From NCBI RefSeq assembly GCF_032854445.1, contig NC_088305.1:16603717-16667716 (forward strand): DNA of 64,000 nucleotides. The letters are read 5' to 3'. Shown here piece after piece: positions 11,995 to 24,905 of this stretch. The notes below the pieces were generated by a model, which was given only the letters and a program-made list of their open reading frames with translations, searched no databases and was not told the origin of the DNA. The position numbers were made by a program, and so were the translations under genes. This stretch comes from Liolophura sinensis. Its lineage: Eukaryota; Mollusca; Polyplacophora; Chitonida; Chitonidae. Within the stretch, counting starts at the first letter, position 1. Every line of letters starts with the position of its first letter.

Positions 11995-14900
11995 GAATCC
12001 AAAACGGAGGAAGAACATTTTGAAGTGAGATCTGTAGAGGAAGAAAAAGGTAAAACGTAGTACGAGGGAAATACAGTTCTTGGCATTTACTTCTTTTAAC
12101 GGGAAATTTCGCATCTTATTTTTCTTCAAAATTATTGGATTTTGTGAGCACATGATAACATGCAAATCTCACGCTGGACGTGATCTCGCCTAAAGTAGAT
12201 TTAACGCCTTCGGGACAATGACATGTAGGCAAGCTGTCGTTGTACATAGTGAAATTTGACAATCATTACTTTATTTGCTACTACTTATATACACTATAGG
12301 TACGCAGTCTTTATACCTATATTTAGCTTACAAAAAATAAATAGTGTTCAGAAATCAGTTACCTGCTAAACAGTTAACAAAATTATGGAAACTTCCAATA
12401 CTGAGATCACGTTTTCTTTATCTAAAATTCGCCGCACCATACATTATACAATGGTATATATACCAATGAAAGTGTATATATACTAACTATAGGCCTATAG
12501 ACATTTCACAAAATCCTATCATGGTAGACATTAGCGAAGGCTTGGTGAGAAATGTACAAGGGGTTTGCAGAGTATAAATTGTTTTATTGTACAGACACGA
12601 ATGATTATTAATTTGGTGTTTTACGCCATACTCAAGAATATTTCACTTATACGGCGATGGTGTCTAAATTATGGATGGGAGGACACGTACGTGGGAAATC
12701 CAGGACCATCCGCGGGTCAGACACCAATAAAGTATTTATTTCAGACAACAGCAACAAAGTGTGCTTAAATACAGATTACCGAAAAATGACAATATTTGGA
12801 GTTAAACTTGGGTTGCTTTAGGCAAAGCTCATCTGTGGTTGAACATTTAACTAATACTAATGCTTTCACCGCCGTGCCTGTGCCTGGGCAAGTAAATCAT
12901 GTTGGCGCGAGCAAAACGTGCAGATGTCGTAGAAATATGTATTCGTCACTGTTTGGCTGTTTACTGTCATTTCGTTTCCCCCTCAGAATTGCGTGACAAG
13001 TATGACTCTCTGACGAAGGAGACGGAAGGCAGGATATGCCGGAAGGACGTCATCAACATGTGGCGTCAGATGATCACGTGTCCAGCCGTCGACTACATCA
13101 ACTCAACCTTTGAGAAAATGAACATCAATGGTCAGATATGATTGTATACATTTGGTCGCCTGACCTTTTTTGTACTTCCATCGTTAATGAAATATCGTAG
13201 CGTATGGTATTGTCCATCTGTATGTTCGTTTGTCCGTCCGTAAGCTTCTTGGACTTAGCACTCTCTCCAGAACCGCTTCATTTAAGGGTTACACACTTTG
13301 CAGACTTTCAACACCCATAAGCTTGTTGATAACCAGTCTTTTAGGGATAGGACTGGGGCCATCTTGATCATTTCGATCATAAACATTAAGCCTGATAGTG
13401 ACGTACGTGTATTTCCAGATATTTTTTTTTATTCGTAGTCAGCAAGTCATTATTTTTGCTCTCTAGAAGAGCATCAACGGTGCACTCCGATATGCTAGCC
13501 ATGAATTTAAAAATCTGTATTCTAGGGGCCTCCGTGGCTCAGTTGGTTAGCGCGCTAGCGCAGCGTAATGACCCAGGAGCCTCTCACCAATGCGGTCGCT
13601 GTGAGTTCAAGTCCAGCTCATGCTGGCTTCCTCTTCCTCTCTGCGGATGGTCGTGGGTTTCCCCCGGGCTCTGCCCGTTTTCCGCCCACCATAATGCTGG
13701 CTGCCGTCGTATAAGTGAAATATTCTTGAGTACGGCGTAAAACACCAATCAAAAAAAAAAAAAATATCTGTATTCGTGATGAAAAGAAATGCAGTGCATG
13801 GATTTTCATCACTGACTCAGTTCGAAGCACCCAAGGTCGGCCAGTATTTCCACTGGTCTTTTTTCATTCTTTATTTATTCATTTGGCTGGTGTTTTATTG
13901 GTGACGCCGGCGGTCTCTTTGCTAATGAGTTTTGTGAATAGCATATCGATGATGAAAATAAATTACCGACAGCTAGACATTTCTTCCAGTTATTATACAT
14001 TATTCCACAACGCCATGCTTTGTACACATTTTTCTGCCACCAATAAGAACAATTCATACATATGTTTACACGCCTCGGTTTAGTGCTTGTGTTTGCGGGC
14101 GATTGTATGATTAACGTAATGTAGGTGCTGTCATTGATCAAAAGTTGACATAGTTTACCTGTTGAGGTAGTGTATGTGTAGTCATAGCGCATATGTGGTG
14201 AAAGTCGTATTCAGTTATGTAGAAACAAACTGCAATCTGAAGTTCACCAATTCACCTTGTTGGAAAGGACTGTTGTGCTATCCTAACAGAGTAACTTCCT
14301 TTCCACAGAAAACGTCCCACTGTCCTTCGACGATTTCAGGAACATCTGGCTGAAGTCGCTGGCTGCACACTCCGCGGCTTGCCGAAACGTTCGATCGGAG
14401 ATTTTGGCCGAGTTTAACCGGTTTGATGCCAACAAAGACGGCTTCATCGACACGAGTGAACTGAAGCAGATGGTGGAGTGCCAAGGGGAGACAATCTCAG
14501 ACGAAGACTTGGAAGAGTTTTTCAAAATGGCCGACACAAATTGTGACGGTAAAATCAGCTTTGAAGGTGCGTTCATGACAATGTACCGTCCGAAGATTTG
14601 CATTATGAGTTCCAGCGTCAGCAGCGGAGTCGGGAGACCCGGATCAAACCCGGATCGGGTCATTACCAAAGACTTTAATAATGGTACTTGTGTCTGCCTC
14701 GCTTGGCACTCAGCACTGAGATGGTTAGAGCCAGGAAGCAGAACTGGTTGGTTCGGTGCCAGTATAATGTGACTGGGTGGAGTGTCATGTCTGGTATCGC
14801 CGGCATAATGTTTCAGTGGCGGCGGCACTTTGATGGGATGGACTCGCTCTACCACAATATATGTATACATTCACCTTAGAGCTCCTCGTCGTCATATGAC

Positions 14901-15827
14901 TGAAAAATTTTTAAGTCCGACGTTAAACCCCAAGCATACATACATACATACATACATACATACATACATACATACGTTAAGAGTTCCCCGTCATTGGCTC
15001 CCGGCTAAGAGGAATTCACTAGTGTCCAGACAGATTTTCCTGCCTCTCTAAAATGCCACGCATTTTAAAGACTTCAGACTTAAACCTTCTCGCAGGAAAC
15101 ACCAGTTTGATTGAGTTCGTGGATCATTTTGTATCAGCAGATGTAGGTTTCCAGTTAATCGCGTTTTGGGCTCTCTTCAAAATTTGATGTATGTATGGAA
15201 ACATCCCATGGTGGTTTAAATCTACGCTGCTGTCATTATTTATTTAGTTGATTGGTGCTTAACGCCGTTATGAAAGCTTTTCAACTTATATGACAGTCGT
15301 CAGATTTGTAAGAGGAGATAACCGGAGCATGCAACTTGTATTTGAATAATGATGACGTCACTCGAGGCAATGAGCTCCTGGTATCGAAAACGAGCTTATG
15401 GAGTTTAGCATTAGGAATAAGAAAAAGTTCATTTTCCTTGCAATAATATTTATTTATTTATTTATTTGATTAGTGTTTTACGCCGTACTCAAGAATATTT
15501 CACGTATACGACGGCGGCCAGCATTATGGTGGAAGAAAACCGACCATCCGCAGGTTGCTGGCAGAACTTCCCACTTACAGCCGGAGAGGAAGCCAGCATG
15601 AGCTGAACTTGAACTCACAGGCTTCTGGGTCATTACGCTGTTGTAATAATATGGATATATCGATGTGAGAATTATGCGTTTTGTAAGCGTAGTTTGTAGT
15701 TTATGTAAATCTTTGGCCAGGGTCAAATAGATAAATAAATATATTAAAATGCTTCGGAGTAAACATTCATTTATGCATTTTCTTCCTTTCAGAATACGCT
15801 GAGGTATTTTTGTCGGACAAGCTATAA
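11995..15827 (+). CDS. Calmodulin-like EF-hand calcium-binding protein (5' incomplete)
   Basis: Four exons: 11995-12049, 12987-13130, 14309-14566 and 15793-15827 (stop TAA 15825-15827). Every acceptor ends in pyrimidines plus CAG. The three donors are GTAAAA, GTCAGA and GTGCGT. The phases agree: each junction joins a final g to a following aa, giving Glu. The joined frame is 492 nt (163 residues) and starts in phase 0, so an upstream exon with the ATG is missing. It starts with an acidic stretch (ESKTEEEHFEVRSVEEEK), then four EF-hand units. The first two lack most calcium ligands. The third, DANKDGFIDTSE (14425-14460), is canonical. The fourth, DTNCDGKISFE plus E across the last junction, is also canonical, with Glu at position 12 completed by exon 4. 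The protein ends YAEVFLSDKL. Probable role: cytosolic calcium sensor or buffer. The family is clear but the orthologue is not (calmodulin-like, or a troponin C or sarcoplasmic type). Confidence 0.85.
12608..12725 (-). mobile_element. SINE family A fragment in EF-hand gene intron 1
   Basis: Contains ggtgttttacgccatactca, agaatatttcacttatacgg and the ccaggaccatccgcgggtc block. It is truncated before the tRNA-like head, which would lie at its right end. Confidence 0.75.
13525..13764 (+). mobile_element. SINE family A, near full length, with target-site duplication
   Basis: Begins ggggcctccgtggctcagtt. Pol III box A (tggctcagttgg) and box B (gagttcaagtcc) are both present, but they are farther apart than in a real tRNA gene. 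The body has a GC-rich hairpin zone (cccccgggctctgcccg) and the 3' block gtataagtgaaatattcttg agtacggcgtaaaacaccaa. The tail here is poly-A instead of (AAAT)n. The 10-bp word atctgtattc flanks it at 13513-13522 and 13766-13775, as expected for LINE-mediated insertion. It lies in intron 2 of the EF-hand gene. The layout fits tRNA-derived SINEs with a conserved central domain (possibly the MetaSINE group), which I could not test. Confidence 0.9.
14608..14976 (+). mobile_element. SINE family B in EF-hand gene intron 3
   Basis: Starts within about 40 bases of the exon 3 donor. The body matches 11340-11620 (gtcattaccaaagactttaa, then a tggtac block, ggcactcagcactgagatgg, ggttcggtgccagtataatg). The 3' block gtcgtcatatgactgaaaaa is followed by gtccgacgttaaaccccaag and about 10 CATA units. 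Confidence 0.85.
15448..15645 (-). mobile_element. SINE family A in EF-hand gene intron 3, head truncated
   Basis: (TTTA)n tail complement, gtgttttacgccgtactcaa, gacggcggccagcattatgg, ccatccgcaggttgctggca and the box B complement (gaacttgaactcac). It stops near the gcattacgctg block and lacks box A. A weak second fragment sits at about 15237-15300. Confidence 0.85.
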
Positions 15828-18800
15828 TCGTTAGCTGCCGGAAGAGGCTGTCCAATCCCTCGTACCGCATCAGCCAATCCGTGTACGTTCTGTGACAGGC
15901 CTAACCCTGTGTGAACTCTTGAGTCCTGAGCCTGGATACCGGCATGAACACTGTGTCATCATGTATGAAGGATGCAGAGCGTAAGACGGATAAATTTTGT
16001 GATATCGCAGGATGGGGCTGTGACCAAGAGGAACCCTTTACGTCCATGACTGTGTATAAACGACTGCTCTGATAACCCCGCCCCACCCCATGTGACCTTT
16101 GACCCTCTATGGATATCGCCTTTCAACAAAAATGGGGCATTTAAGCCAGTATGACTTTGATGTCCTGCTGTGAATTCCATTTTACCGTCTTCTAACATGA
16201 AGGGTCATTTTCGCAAAACTTAGTCAGTCATACTTCTCGTATCTTTTTTTCGTGAAACGCGTTGTCTACATGTAGGTAATAGAGCTATGAAGTCACGTGA
16301 TTTACGAAAAAAGTTACAAGGAATTGATTGGTGAAGCTTTGTGAAATTGGACCCAGCTTTATTTCTGCCTTAACACATATCCCTGTCTCAAAGAATGCAT
16401 CTGTGGTTATTTATTTTCACGGTTGGAGATAGAGATGAATTCAAATCAGCTATGCCTATCGGCATATTATCGTCCTGAACATTTTCAGCGATGAGCCTGC
16501 GTCAGTCTTTTCGGGAAGAGGGGCTGCGTAATCTAAAAGAGACTAAGCAGCTGTAGAAGCCGATCGTCTGGTAAAAGTTTTTTCACATTTGACCTTTTAA
16601 CATGGGAATGCTATTTTTTGTATCGGCTGTTTCTTTCAACTAGGTACAAAACCCTTGTGTACAACACAAGATGAAACCCAATGGCGGATGATGGTTGTAT
16701 TGGCGGGTTTGGATGATTTGGTCGAAGCTATTTAGAATTTGCGTTTAGTTTTTTTACGAAATAATCGATGATATATTGTTAATCTGCTGGTACATTTTCA
16801 GTCGGAACTGAGGTCTTAAGATTTTATATCTTCTCATAAAACAGTAGCCCGCCTGAACAGGGACACTATTATAGTGTTAGCAATACCAATCAATGACATG
16901 CGACGGGTTTAAGAGCTTGTACTGTTCCAACAAATGTAAAAGCCAGAATCCATAATGTAATACTTGAGTAATGCGGTTGTTGTTAAAATTCTTAACTGTG
17001 ATAACGAGAAATTCTCGTTTTACAGATGGCATAAAGTAAAAACCAAAGGGAATATAATCTTCGGATAAAAGTACTTAAATTTTACACATAACCATGCCGT
17101 AGAACTATTAAACTTTACCCGGAAACATTTTTGAGTCCTCGTTTTTGGAAAGAAGTTGACAGATAATGTGGGTCAGAAACAACAGCACTCTTATATTCTT
17201 ATGTATGCAATTTTCCCCATTTTTTTGATCGTTAGTCTTAGATATTTCACACACAAATTATCCACTTGATATTGGATAAATTTCACGAAAATTCCCAAAA
17301 GGCAAAATAGTACCAAAAGATCAACAAATTTGAAAATCTGACATCCATATTGCAAACACTTGATGTCAATCTGTCTGACTGTACATTTCAGTCATGCGCG
17401 GTTAATTCGGTTACTGTTTTAACAGTATTTGACTTAAGATGCTGAAAGTTCCATGAAAGTTGCCTATTGTCTATTAAAAAGTTGTCTATTGTCTATTAAA
17501 GGGTGTGTGTGCAATATCAAAGACTTAGTCTTGAATCGTGTGATTAATTTAGATTTAAATACGAATACATCTTCTTCTGGCCCAGGTTGGGATATTGAAT
17601 CTTTATTCACTTTAGTGATACATATTCTGAAAGGTAAACTAACCTATATTTTTAGACGCTATCCGATGAGGATTACTGACAAGTATTGATTTGTTTTGTT
17701 GTTTTTTTTGGGGGGGGGGGAGGTTAAATGTCACAATCCAAGAAAAACCATACAACGTTAAAAAGTTTGAATTCATCACTTATTTTAACTCCTGTTTTTG
17801 GAATAAATGTCAGGTGGTTTGCCGTATAGACGCAGCTGATGTGCAGTTCATGTGGGACTTTTAAAATAACCCGTTTGTTTTTGTACCATATTAGCACCAG
17901 AGTTCTGCTAGGAATAAGTTGGTTATTGCACACGCACAAAACTATTGTAAATAATCACTTCATGCCTTTGGTTTTGGGACAACCATTTGACGCCTAGGGA
18001 AAATATGACATTTTCTCTAAGAGTACGGCAATATGATTCTTCGTTCATGATGTCAAAGTTTCCCCCAATTACTGATGCTGGATTCTACCTTCACTGGGTT
18101 CACTGGTTCCCGAAAAAAACGCAGAAAGCAAAGATTTAAGGTTTGGCTTAAGATATAACATCGTGAAAATCGTCGCCTGAAGCCTATGCAGAGGTTATAT
18201 TTTATAAACACAATGATCGAAAAAATCTTGACTTGCCAGTTGGTTTAAAATGAAAAACAAACCTCATCGTAGAAATTGTATCGATGTATTCCAGCTTTAT
18301 GAATTTGATGTATTGTTTCTATGGTAACGGGACTTACAAATAAACTTTAAACTGCACCAAAATGACCAAGTCTGATGATAAAGTTGAGCGTGAACAGCCA
18401 TTTCTCAGAAAAAATATGCATGTGGCGTAAATGATGCGACGTCTCAACCAAGGTGAATTTTTTGAGATTTAACAGAAACTGTTGAACTTTTCATCATTCT
18501 GGATAGTTAGTTTTGAGCTTTTTAAACGACTGAAATTTTGGTGGGATAAAATAAGATATGTAAATTATTATTGCTTGTCAGTAGATCTTCTTCTGTGCTA
18601 CTTTTTGTAATGTCAAACATCGCTATACACCATGTGCTTATTCACGTTGTCGGCTGTATGATGCAGAAAATGCAGACGATATACGTATAGCTTATGCATA
18701 TAATGGGAAATGAGACATGACTGCAGGTGAATCCCCAAGGTGTTTCCATAAATTTGTTTTCTAATTTTTAACGTTGACCGGGAGAATATTGTATATTTAT

Positions 18801-20335
18801 AAGAGAAGATCTCGTGTACTGAGTTTTAAAGGAAAAAAGGTCTATTTCAGTTTAAAAAGAAAAAGAAAGAAAGGAATGCTCGACTATCCTCACCCAGATC
18901 CAGGTATTGAAAGGAAGGGAGTTAACTCCGGAGAATTTTCTTGTGTGTGAAGTAATCCCCCATTAAGTGTGCCAGAGTGTCCTGTGTCTCTAATGCGCGT
19001 GCGCAAGGATCGTTGTGCGGTAATGACAACATATATTTGCATTTAACTGTCCCCTGGTCCAACGTCATTATTATGCATATATCTTGAAACGTGTAACAAC
19101 CAAGCACATTTCTGTGTTTTAACGACTATCATTATCAATTTTTGAGTGCGTAAATACCATGTATACTAAATGTGTAACTTTACCTATGTTTAAAGGTGTA
19201 TTACAGAAGTTATTGTAAACATTACAACATTACTTTCAAAGCCCAATTTGGTTGATGTGTTGGTGTGTAGTGTTTGTTTGTATTATACTAAATGTTTACC
19301 TGCATAGCTATTCACCAGTCGGATGAAAACAATATGAGAGAACACATGCTTAATTAGTTTGTTTCCGCGACAGTATTGTACAGTAAGAAGTTTTCTCTCA
19401 ATAGCTCATTATTCCATTTATGTTACCGTATGGGAAATGTAAACCGGGTGAAACAAGTCGGCCCAAGTGATATATGTACTCTTGTTAGTTTTCTTAATAT
19501 GTCACTGTTAATTTACTTTTTGCATTGAGATTAGAAAGCAAAGAGATACATGACAAGCAACAAAAATGTCGCGTTTTTACAAGGTGTAAGACGGAATAGC
19601 ATTTTGTCAAATCACATAGATTACGCTGTGAAACATCATTAATAAAACGGTGTCGCTTTTCGGAATAGAATTATTTGTGGTTTATATGAGCAGAATATTG
19701 CTGCTACATTGGAGTACTCCGTTTAGACAGATAGCTTGTTATTTATTCCTTGACATAAAGCTATTCATTATTTACACGAACAGTAAGAGGAAAACCTTAA
19801 CTGAGGTAAATGAATTAGCAATTATCACACTATCGTCGCTGTTCTGTTTTTTTTCCACGCCGTGGTCTTATATATTGGTAGTATTCTGGTTTGTTCGATC
19901 TCTTACATCATGAAACTAGAAATAAATGCTTCTAAAATGCAAAATGCTCAACACTAGAAGTTACGGTGAAAGTTACACTAGTGACACTTATACAAGAAAA
20001 GAAAAAATATGCAAGGATAACCAGGAATAAGGCTACTTCATATTGAGAAATGCATGGATCTCTTTCTTTAATTAAGGTATACAGAGGTTTGTGAGGCAAT
20101 GTAAGCTAATCGATATCAGAAATGGTGGATGGTGTACTGCAACGTATAAAGGTATTATCCCTAGTTCGATTAGTCATGTCCATTATCGTTCTTCTGACGT
20201 AGTGCGCGTGCGCATCTCTGTGCATTCGTTTAATCACTCTGGGTATTTCGTGTGATGACTATATTGTTGATCATTAATAAATGTATATATTACGTAAATC
20301 CCAGTGTCACGCTGTTTTACCGCTTAAATTATGAT
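15828..20335. other. About 4.5 kb downstream of the EF-hand gene, no recognised gene
   Basis: A+T-rich, with only short random open frames. Small features are a direct 24-bp duplication of the gttgcctattgtctattaaa type at about 17459-17500, a poly-G run at about 17710-17720, and a family C fragment at 19790-19850. No obvious AATAAA poly(A) signal was found close to the stop at 15827. Confidence 0.4.
19788..19852 (+). repeat. Family C repeat fragment
   Basis: Contains aaaaccttaactgaggtaaa and attatcacactatcgtcgct, which align with the core of the longer copies at 27030-27120 and 47640-47730. Confidence 0.6.
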
Positions 20336-20439
20336 TCTTAGAGGAGAAGAAAACTTTTTAAAATGGCACTATACGCTGAAAAGAGCACATTTTTTTCTAT
20401 CTTGTTGTGTCTGCTGAATATATTTTGCGATTTGTCCTC

Positions 20440-20800
20440 GCCATACACGTAAAGCCTAAATACGGCAAAGCTGACATAAATCGCTAAGTCCATGGCGTCC
20501 TCCATCTTTAACACTCTGTAATTTATGGTGGGGGTGTATTGCCTCTCAGCCATTGGAGTCGATAAAACTGCCGGCTTGTTCGTGTAAACTCGGATCCTAG
20601 TTCCAACATTCCGGTTTCCCGATCGTCAAACGGAAAACGAACTGTACTGTTCGCTACCTTTTGGGAAGAAGAGTTCTACCGGAAATGTACGAAATGCAGT
20701 TCGGCGGTTTCCTAAGGGAATTCTTCTCCTAACACAGAAGACTTCAGGACTAGATCTTAGGCAAAATGGAGTCGCCCGCAGCGGATTTTGACGCTGAATG
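20440..20800. promoter_or_regulatory. CpG-rich stretch between two divergent ATG codons (possible bidirectional promoter)
   Basis: Between about 20545 and 20790 there are roughly 20 CpG dinucleotides in 250 bases, far denser than in the flanks. On the minus strand an ATG at 20553 opens a frame MAERQYTPTINYRVLKMEDA that stays open for 71 codons to 20338. On the plus strand an ATG at 20767, in good context (caaaATGG), opens MESPAADFDAE, with a possible donor GTATTT shortly after. GGAA cores (ccggaaatg; cattccggttt on the other strand) resemble ETS-type promoter sites. I found no second exon for either side and recognise neither peptide, so this is a hypothesis. Confidence 0.25.
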
Positions 20801-21461
20801 TATTTATAATTTTTCAAATTGAGGTACATAGTAGAGTTTTTTTATGGTATGCACCTGCTACGAAATGCATACTTTATTCAATGGTATTCGTTTGATATTT
20901 AAGTTTTCATCTCCTGTAACTTTACTGGACCTTTCTCATTATGTCTGACAATGAATATATCAGTTCAGTCGTACCGGAAACACTTATCCTTCTATTCAAT
21001 TATAAAGGCTTTCATTTCACGGTATAAAAATAGAATATATAGCATTGAGGGTATTCAGAAGATTATTTCACGCTCTGGGACAAACAACAATGCCACGGCA
21101 TCGAAAACTTTTACAGTAGCTCAAGTTTGTGTAATTTTCTAAATTTTCGATGAGAAGGTGTAGTCGAGACCATGTAAAATTTCAGGTGTCACAATTCATT
21201 ACTTCAAAAAGCACTACATTTGCCGAATTGTGTGCGACTGCTAAGGGTTATAATGATTTAACATGGATGCAGGCCAACCGCGTCGGTTAGTTTGCCCTGT
21301 GGCCATGTGCAGTCGAAACAGTTATCTCCCTTATATACAACGGTGACTTATTTTCATGTTTATGACTAACAGAACGAATTTATGAATAACAACTTCTGTT
21401 TATTCAGTGAGCTACGTTTCGGTATAGGCACTAATACCGTGCTCAGTAATACCGTACTTCT

Positions 21462-21533
21462 AAATGCCATTCGTCGTCATATGACTGAAAAATTGTTAAG
21501 TACGACGTTAAACCCCAAGCACTCACTCACTCT
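21462..21533 (+). mobile_element. SINE family B 3' fragment with (CACT)n tail
   Basis: Contains ttcgtcgtcatatgactgaa, aaattgttaagtacgacgtt, aaaccccaagc and then actcactcactc. Only the 3' block and tail are kept. Confidence 0.75.
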
Positions 21534-21539
21534 AAAATC

Positions 21540-22550
21540 GACTGAAAGAAGTCATGTTTATGACTATAGAATATAGAATGCTAACGTAAATGCTTAAAGG
21601 TTAAGTATTCTCGAGAAAGCCATAAAATCGCAATTAATTAATCATATCTTATATGCCATGGGTTTGCACACCTTTTCGCTTTACGCTGATTTAAGTCTTC
21701 ACGCAACAAATGCAAGCTTTTCAAAATTGCGTGTTTATAGGGAGGCAATGGGAATGTTTTATAGTATGTAAATTAATACACTCGCTACATGTAGCGCTCA
21801 AAATGGTGCAAATACATTCTTATGAACGTAGCACTCACAAGGTTAAGCTTCCTTTGAATCACAACGTAGATAAATATTGCAAATGTAACACCCCGTTTCA
21901 GACAGGTTTACGTGACTTCCGGATACTCAACGCAGTGCTTATAACAGGTTTCTGGTCGGCGTAATCTTTATTATGCTTTATGATACGTCTCCGTGAATTG
22001 GACACCAAACAAGCGTTTATGTTACGTTTCATGGTCAGAAACTTACGAAGAATAAGTAAATTTTCTACATCTCTGTTACTGTAAATGTTACTGTAAATGT
22101 TACAAGGTTATAAAGCGAAACTAGGTGTCAGAATGGTTTAATATGGTATCTCGCGTTCAGATGTGATTATCTCTGTCATCATGCATCGTGTTAGTTCAGT
22201 TAACTCGAGAAGTGCACACTTCTGGTGGAGAGGCCACCATCGGATGGAGAGGCTTTTTTCATTACGTATGAAAATAAAACAAGTCACTTGGGAACAATTT
22301 AGTTTCTCTCACATTTGGTAAATTTATTGTAATACCGTATTAAATATACACACAAACTGAGTGTCTGAGATAGTGTGTTACCTTAAGACCTCATCAAAAC
22401 AAATGCGTCCTAGCATAGCCGTCGCAGTGGGCTGAAAAGTTACTGTAAAGTGTTAGACAACTGGTTTTAGAACTACGGTTAACGTACACATAATATCTCC
22501 GTCTGTTAAAGGCCACAGGGCACCCTCTCTCCTTGCACGAAAGTTACAAC
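21540..22550. other. No feature recognised
   Basis: Unique-looking A+T-rich DNA. The only local structure is a short duplication, ttactgtaaatg repeated at about 22076-22102. Confidence 0.4.
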
Positions 22551-22555
22551 ATCAT

Positions 22556-22814
22556 ATTTATTTATTTATTTCATTGATGTTTTATGCCGTACTCAAGAAT
22601 TTTTAACTTATACGACGGCGGCCAGCATTATGGTGGGGGGGGGGGGGGGGGACTGGGCAGAGCCGGGGGAAACCCACGACCATCCGCTGGTTGCTGGCAG
22701 ACCTTCCTACTTACGGCCGCAGAGGAAGCCAGCATGAGCTGGACATATACTCACAGCGACCGCATTGATAAAGGGCCGTACAGGTGTGCTAACCCACTCT
22801 GCCACAGAGTTTCC
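22556..22814 (-). mobile_element. SINE family A with internal poly-G expansion
   Basis: Tail complement (TTTA)n, gccgtactcaagaattttta, gacggcggccagcattatgg, then a run of about 16 G where other copies have gtgggaggaaacc. This is followed by the ccatccgctggttgctggca block, box B complement and a diverged head ending near ccactctgccacagag. Confidence 0.85.
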
Positions 22815-24145
22815 CTACACTAGTTCAAAAAGTACACTCACTCCTCTCCCTTTTGATACAACTCTTGATAGTTGTGGAAAACACCTGCTGGAATGTGTTT
22901 ATTAGGCTCTCCCTCAGACCACCGCTCCGATGAATAATGCTGTTGCTTTTCACAACATATGGATAAAGATAGACATGCCTCCATGAGCAGAGATCGGTAC
23001 AATCAGTGGTGCACAGGTTGTGGGCAAATGTTAGCAGGAGACTGTAAACATCCAGCAGAAGTATGTGTACTCAAGGAAGATAATCCTCTGAAAGTTAATC
23101 CCGCTGATCAGTGAGTATTAAGATAACAGGCATGCTTAACAGTATGTTATTCGTTTGTCAGATATATAATTTGAATATGGTTTAACCAATAGAAAAGATA
23201 AGAAAATGGAGAATCAAAATGTAAAATAATAATAAACGGTTCCCCCCCCCCACGATTGGTTATAGTAAGTATTCAACGATTAGGCGACTAATATCTCCAA
23301 TACAGTAGCAGAGCGGAGCAACTGTGTTACTCTAAAAATGTGCTTTGAACACTGCTCAAAGCAGCAGAAAGTATTTGTCTGGCACACAGAAGCTATTGCC
23401 ACAATACGAAGGTTAATTTCACGTATAATGTGTTGCATTATCGAGTTGCATTGTATTATATTTGAGATATTTTACCTTGACTGCATGCAGAGAAGCACAA
23501 ATATTGTAATCCTTGACTCATGGTTAAAACACCTTTGCATGCTCTCGTTGAAATCTGCGCTCGTCTATTAATTAGATACTCTATAATGAGAAGCACACCG
23601 CACAGGGCAATCTGGGGTACTTGCTGTTGTACACGCGAATACACTCCCCCCTTCCGAAGCCCGATGTCCCTAATCTAACCAAGACTACATGACTTCCGTT
23701 TACTAGAATCATATGAAAATATTGTCTTTGATTAGAAATATGAAGTTAATTGTGACAAATGAAGCAGGGACTCTGCTAATAATAAATTAGCTTTAGCACG
23801 CCACATATAATTGTCCCACTGTTTACTGCAGCTAACGAAACTGAAACCTGTTAAATAGGGCTTCAGAAAACATTGATGATAACAGTCAAAATGCACCATG
23901 GTTTAAAAAATATTTCGAAAAAGGCATGGGAATATATGCCCTGTCCTTCAACAACTATCTGTAATAATCATGCGATCATGTTATAGTTATTGCATAATTA
24001 GAAAAGCCGTTTCGGAATTGTTTCTGAAACGTTATAGAAACTGTCGCATGTAGGGCCTAATTGTATTGGAAATGTACTGGAAACGTAGTGAAAAGTGTAA
24101 CTTTTACTGCTATACAGTGTATACACATACTTCCGACCCTTTCCG
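22815..24145. other. No gene recognised
   Basis: Short open frames at 23338-23571 (plus) and 23456-23644 (minus) overlap on opposite strands and show no motif. A poly-C run is at about 23243-23252. Confidence 0.4.
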
Positions 24146-24179
24146 TTTTCGGAAACCTAATTATTTCACGCAGTGCGCT

Positions 24180-24400
24180 GTTTTTGTTCAGATTAACTGT
24201 GGCTGGTTTTGCCCCGAATAACTGGGGTTGATTTTGCCCTGAATACGAAAGTCTAGTTTCCCAGAATAACGGTCTTGTTTCCCAGAATAACAAAGTCTAG
24301 TTTCCCGGGATAACTGGTATCCCTCTGAACAAGGTTTTCCCAGAATAACTTGATCTGCTTTCCCCTGTTTCGCTGCAGCTTGTTTCCTCTAGCCGATGGC
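24180..24400. repeat. Degenerate short tandem repeats (ttcccagaataac core)
   Basis: The word ccagaataac or ccgaataac recurs at irregular spacing of about 25-30 bases (24213, 24262, 24282, 24350 and others), usually after tttg or gttt. It looks like an eroded minisatellite directly left of the 59-bp array. Confidence 0.65.
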
Positions 24401-24529
24401 ATTTTCCTCAAAATGGTGTATTTTGCTGGATAACGTTCTGGGGGTGGGGGCAAGCTGGAAGAGAGAGACTTCCCCTGTCATGCACACGGGGACTTTCTCC
24501 GCGGCTTGGTGGAGAGGAGGGATATTGCC

Positions 24530-24905
24530 TGACATCCACACACGGCATGTTTTCCTCTCATCTCGGTTGGGGGGGGGGGAAGAGAGATTTTCCCCGACAT
24601 ACACACAATGCATGTTTTGCTCCCGCATCTCGGTGGGGAGGAGAGATTTTCCCTGACATACACACAAGGCATGTTTTCCTCCCGGATCCCGGGAGGGAGG
24701 AAAGATTTTCCCCGACATACACACAAGGCATGTTTTCCTCCCACATCTCGGTAGGGAGGAGAGATTTTCCCTGACATACACACAAGGCATGTTTTCCTCC
24801 CACATCTCGGTAGGGAGGAGAGATTTTCCCTCACATACACACAAAGGTGTGTTTTCCTCGCATCTCGGTGGGAAGGAGAGATTATTTTCCCTGTTATACA
24901 CATGG
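24530..24905. repeat. 59-bp minisatellite array
   Basis: About six copies. The word caaggcatgttttcctcc starts at 24665, 24724 and 24783, giving a period of 59. The unit continues with cacatctcggtagggaggag and agattttccctgacatacac. The copies stay open in several frames on both strands, and I treat those frames as spurious. Confidence 0.9.

Noticed and set aside
13525-13625. tRNA gene
   Set aside because: Box A and box B are present, but the spacing is too long for a tRNA cloverleaf and the unit continues into a SINE body with an A-rich tail.
13883-14192. Overlapping frames on both strands in EF-hand intron 2
   Set aside because: They lie between two phase-consistent exons and show no domain. 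They read as random intronic frames.
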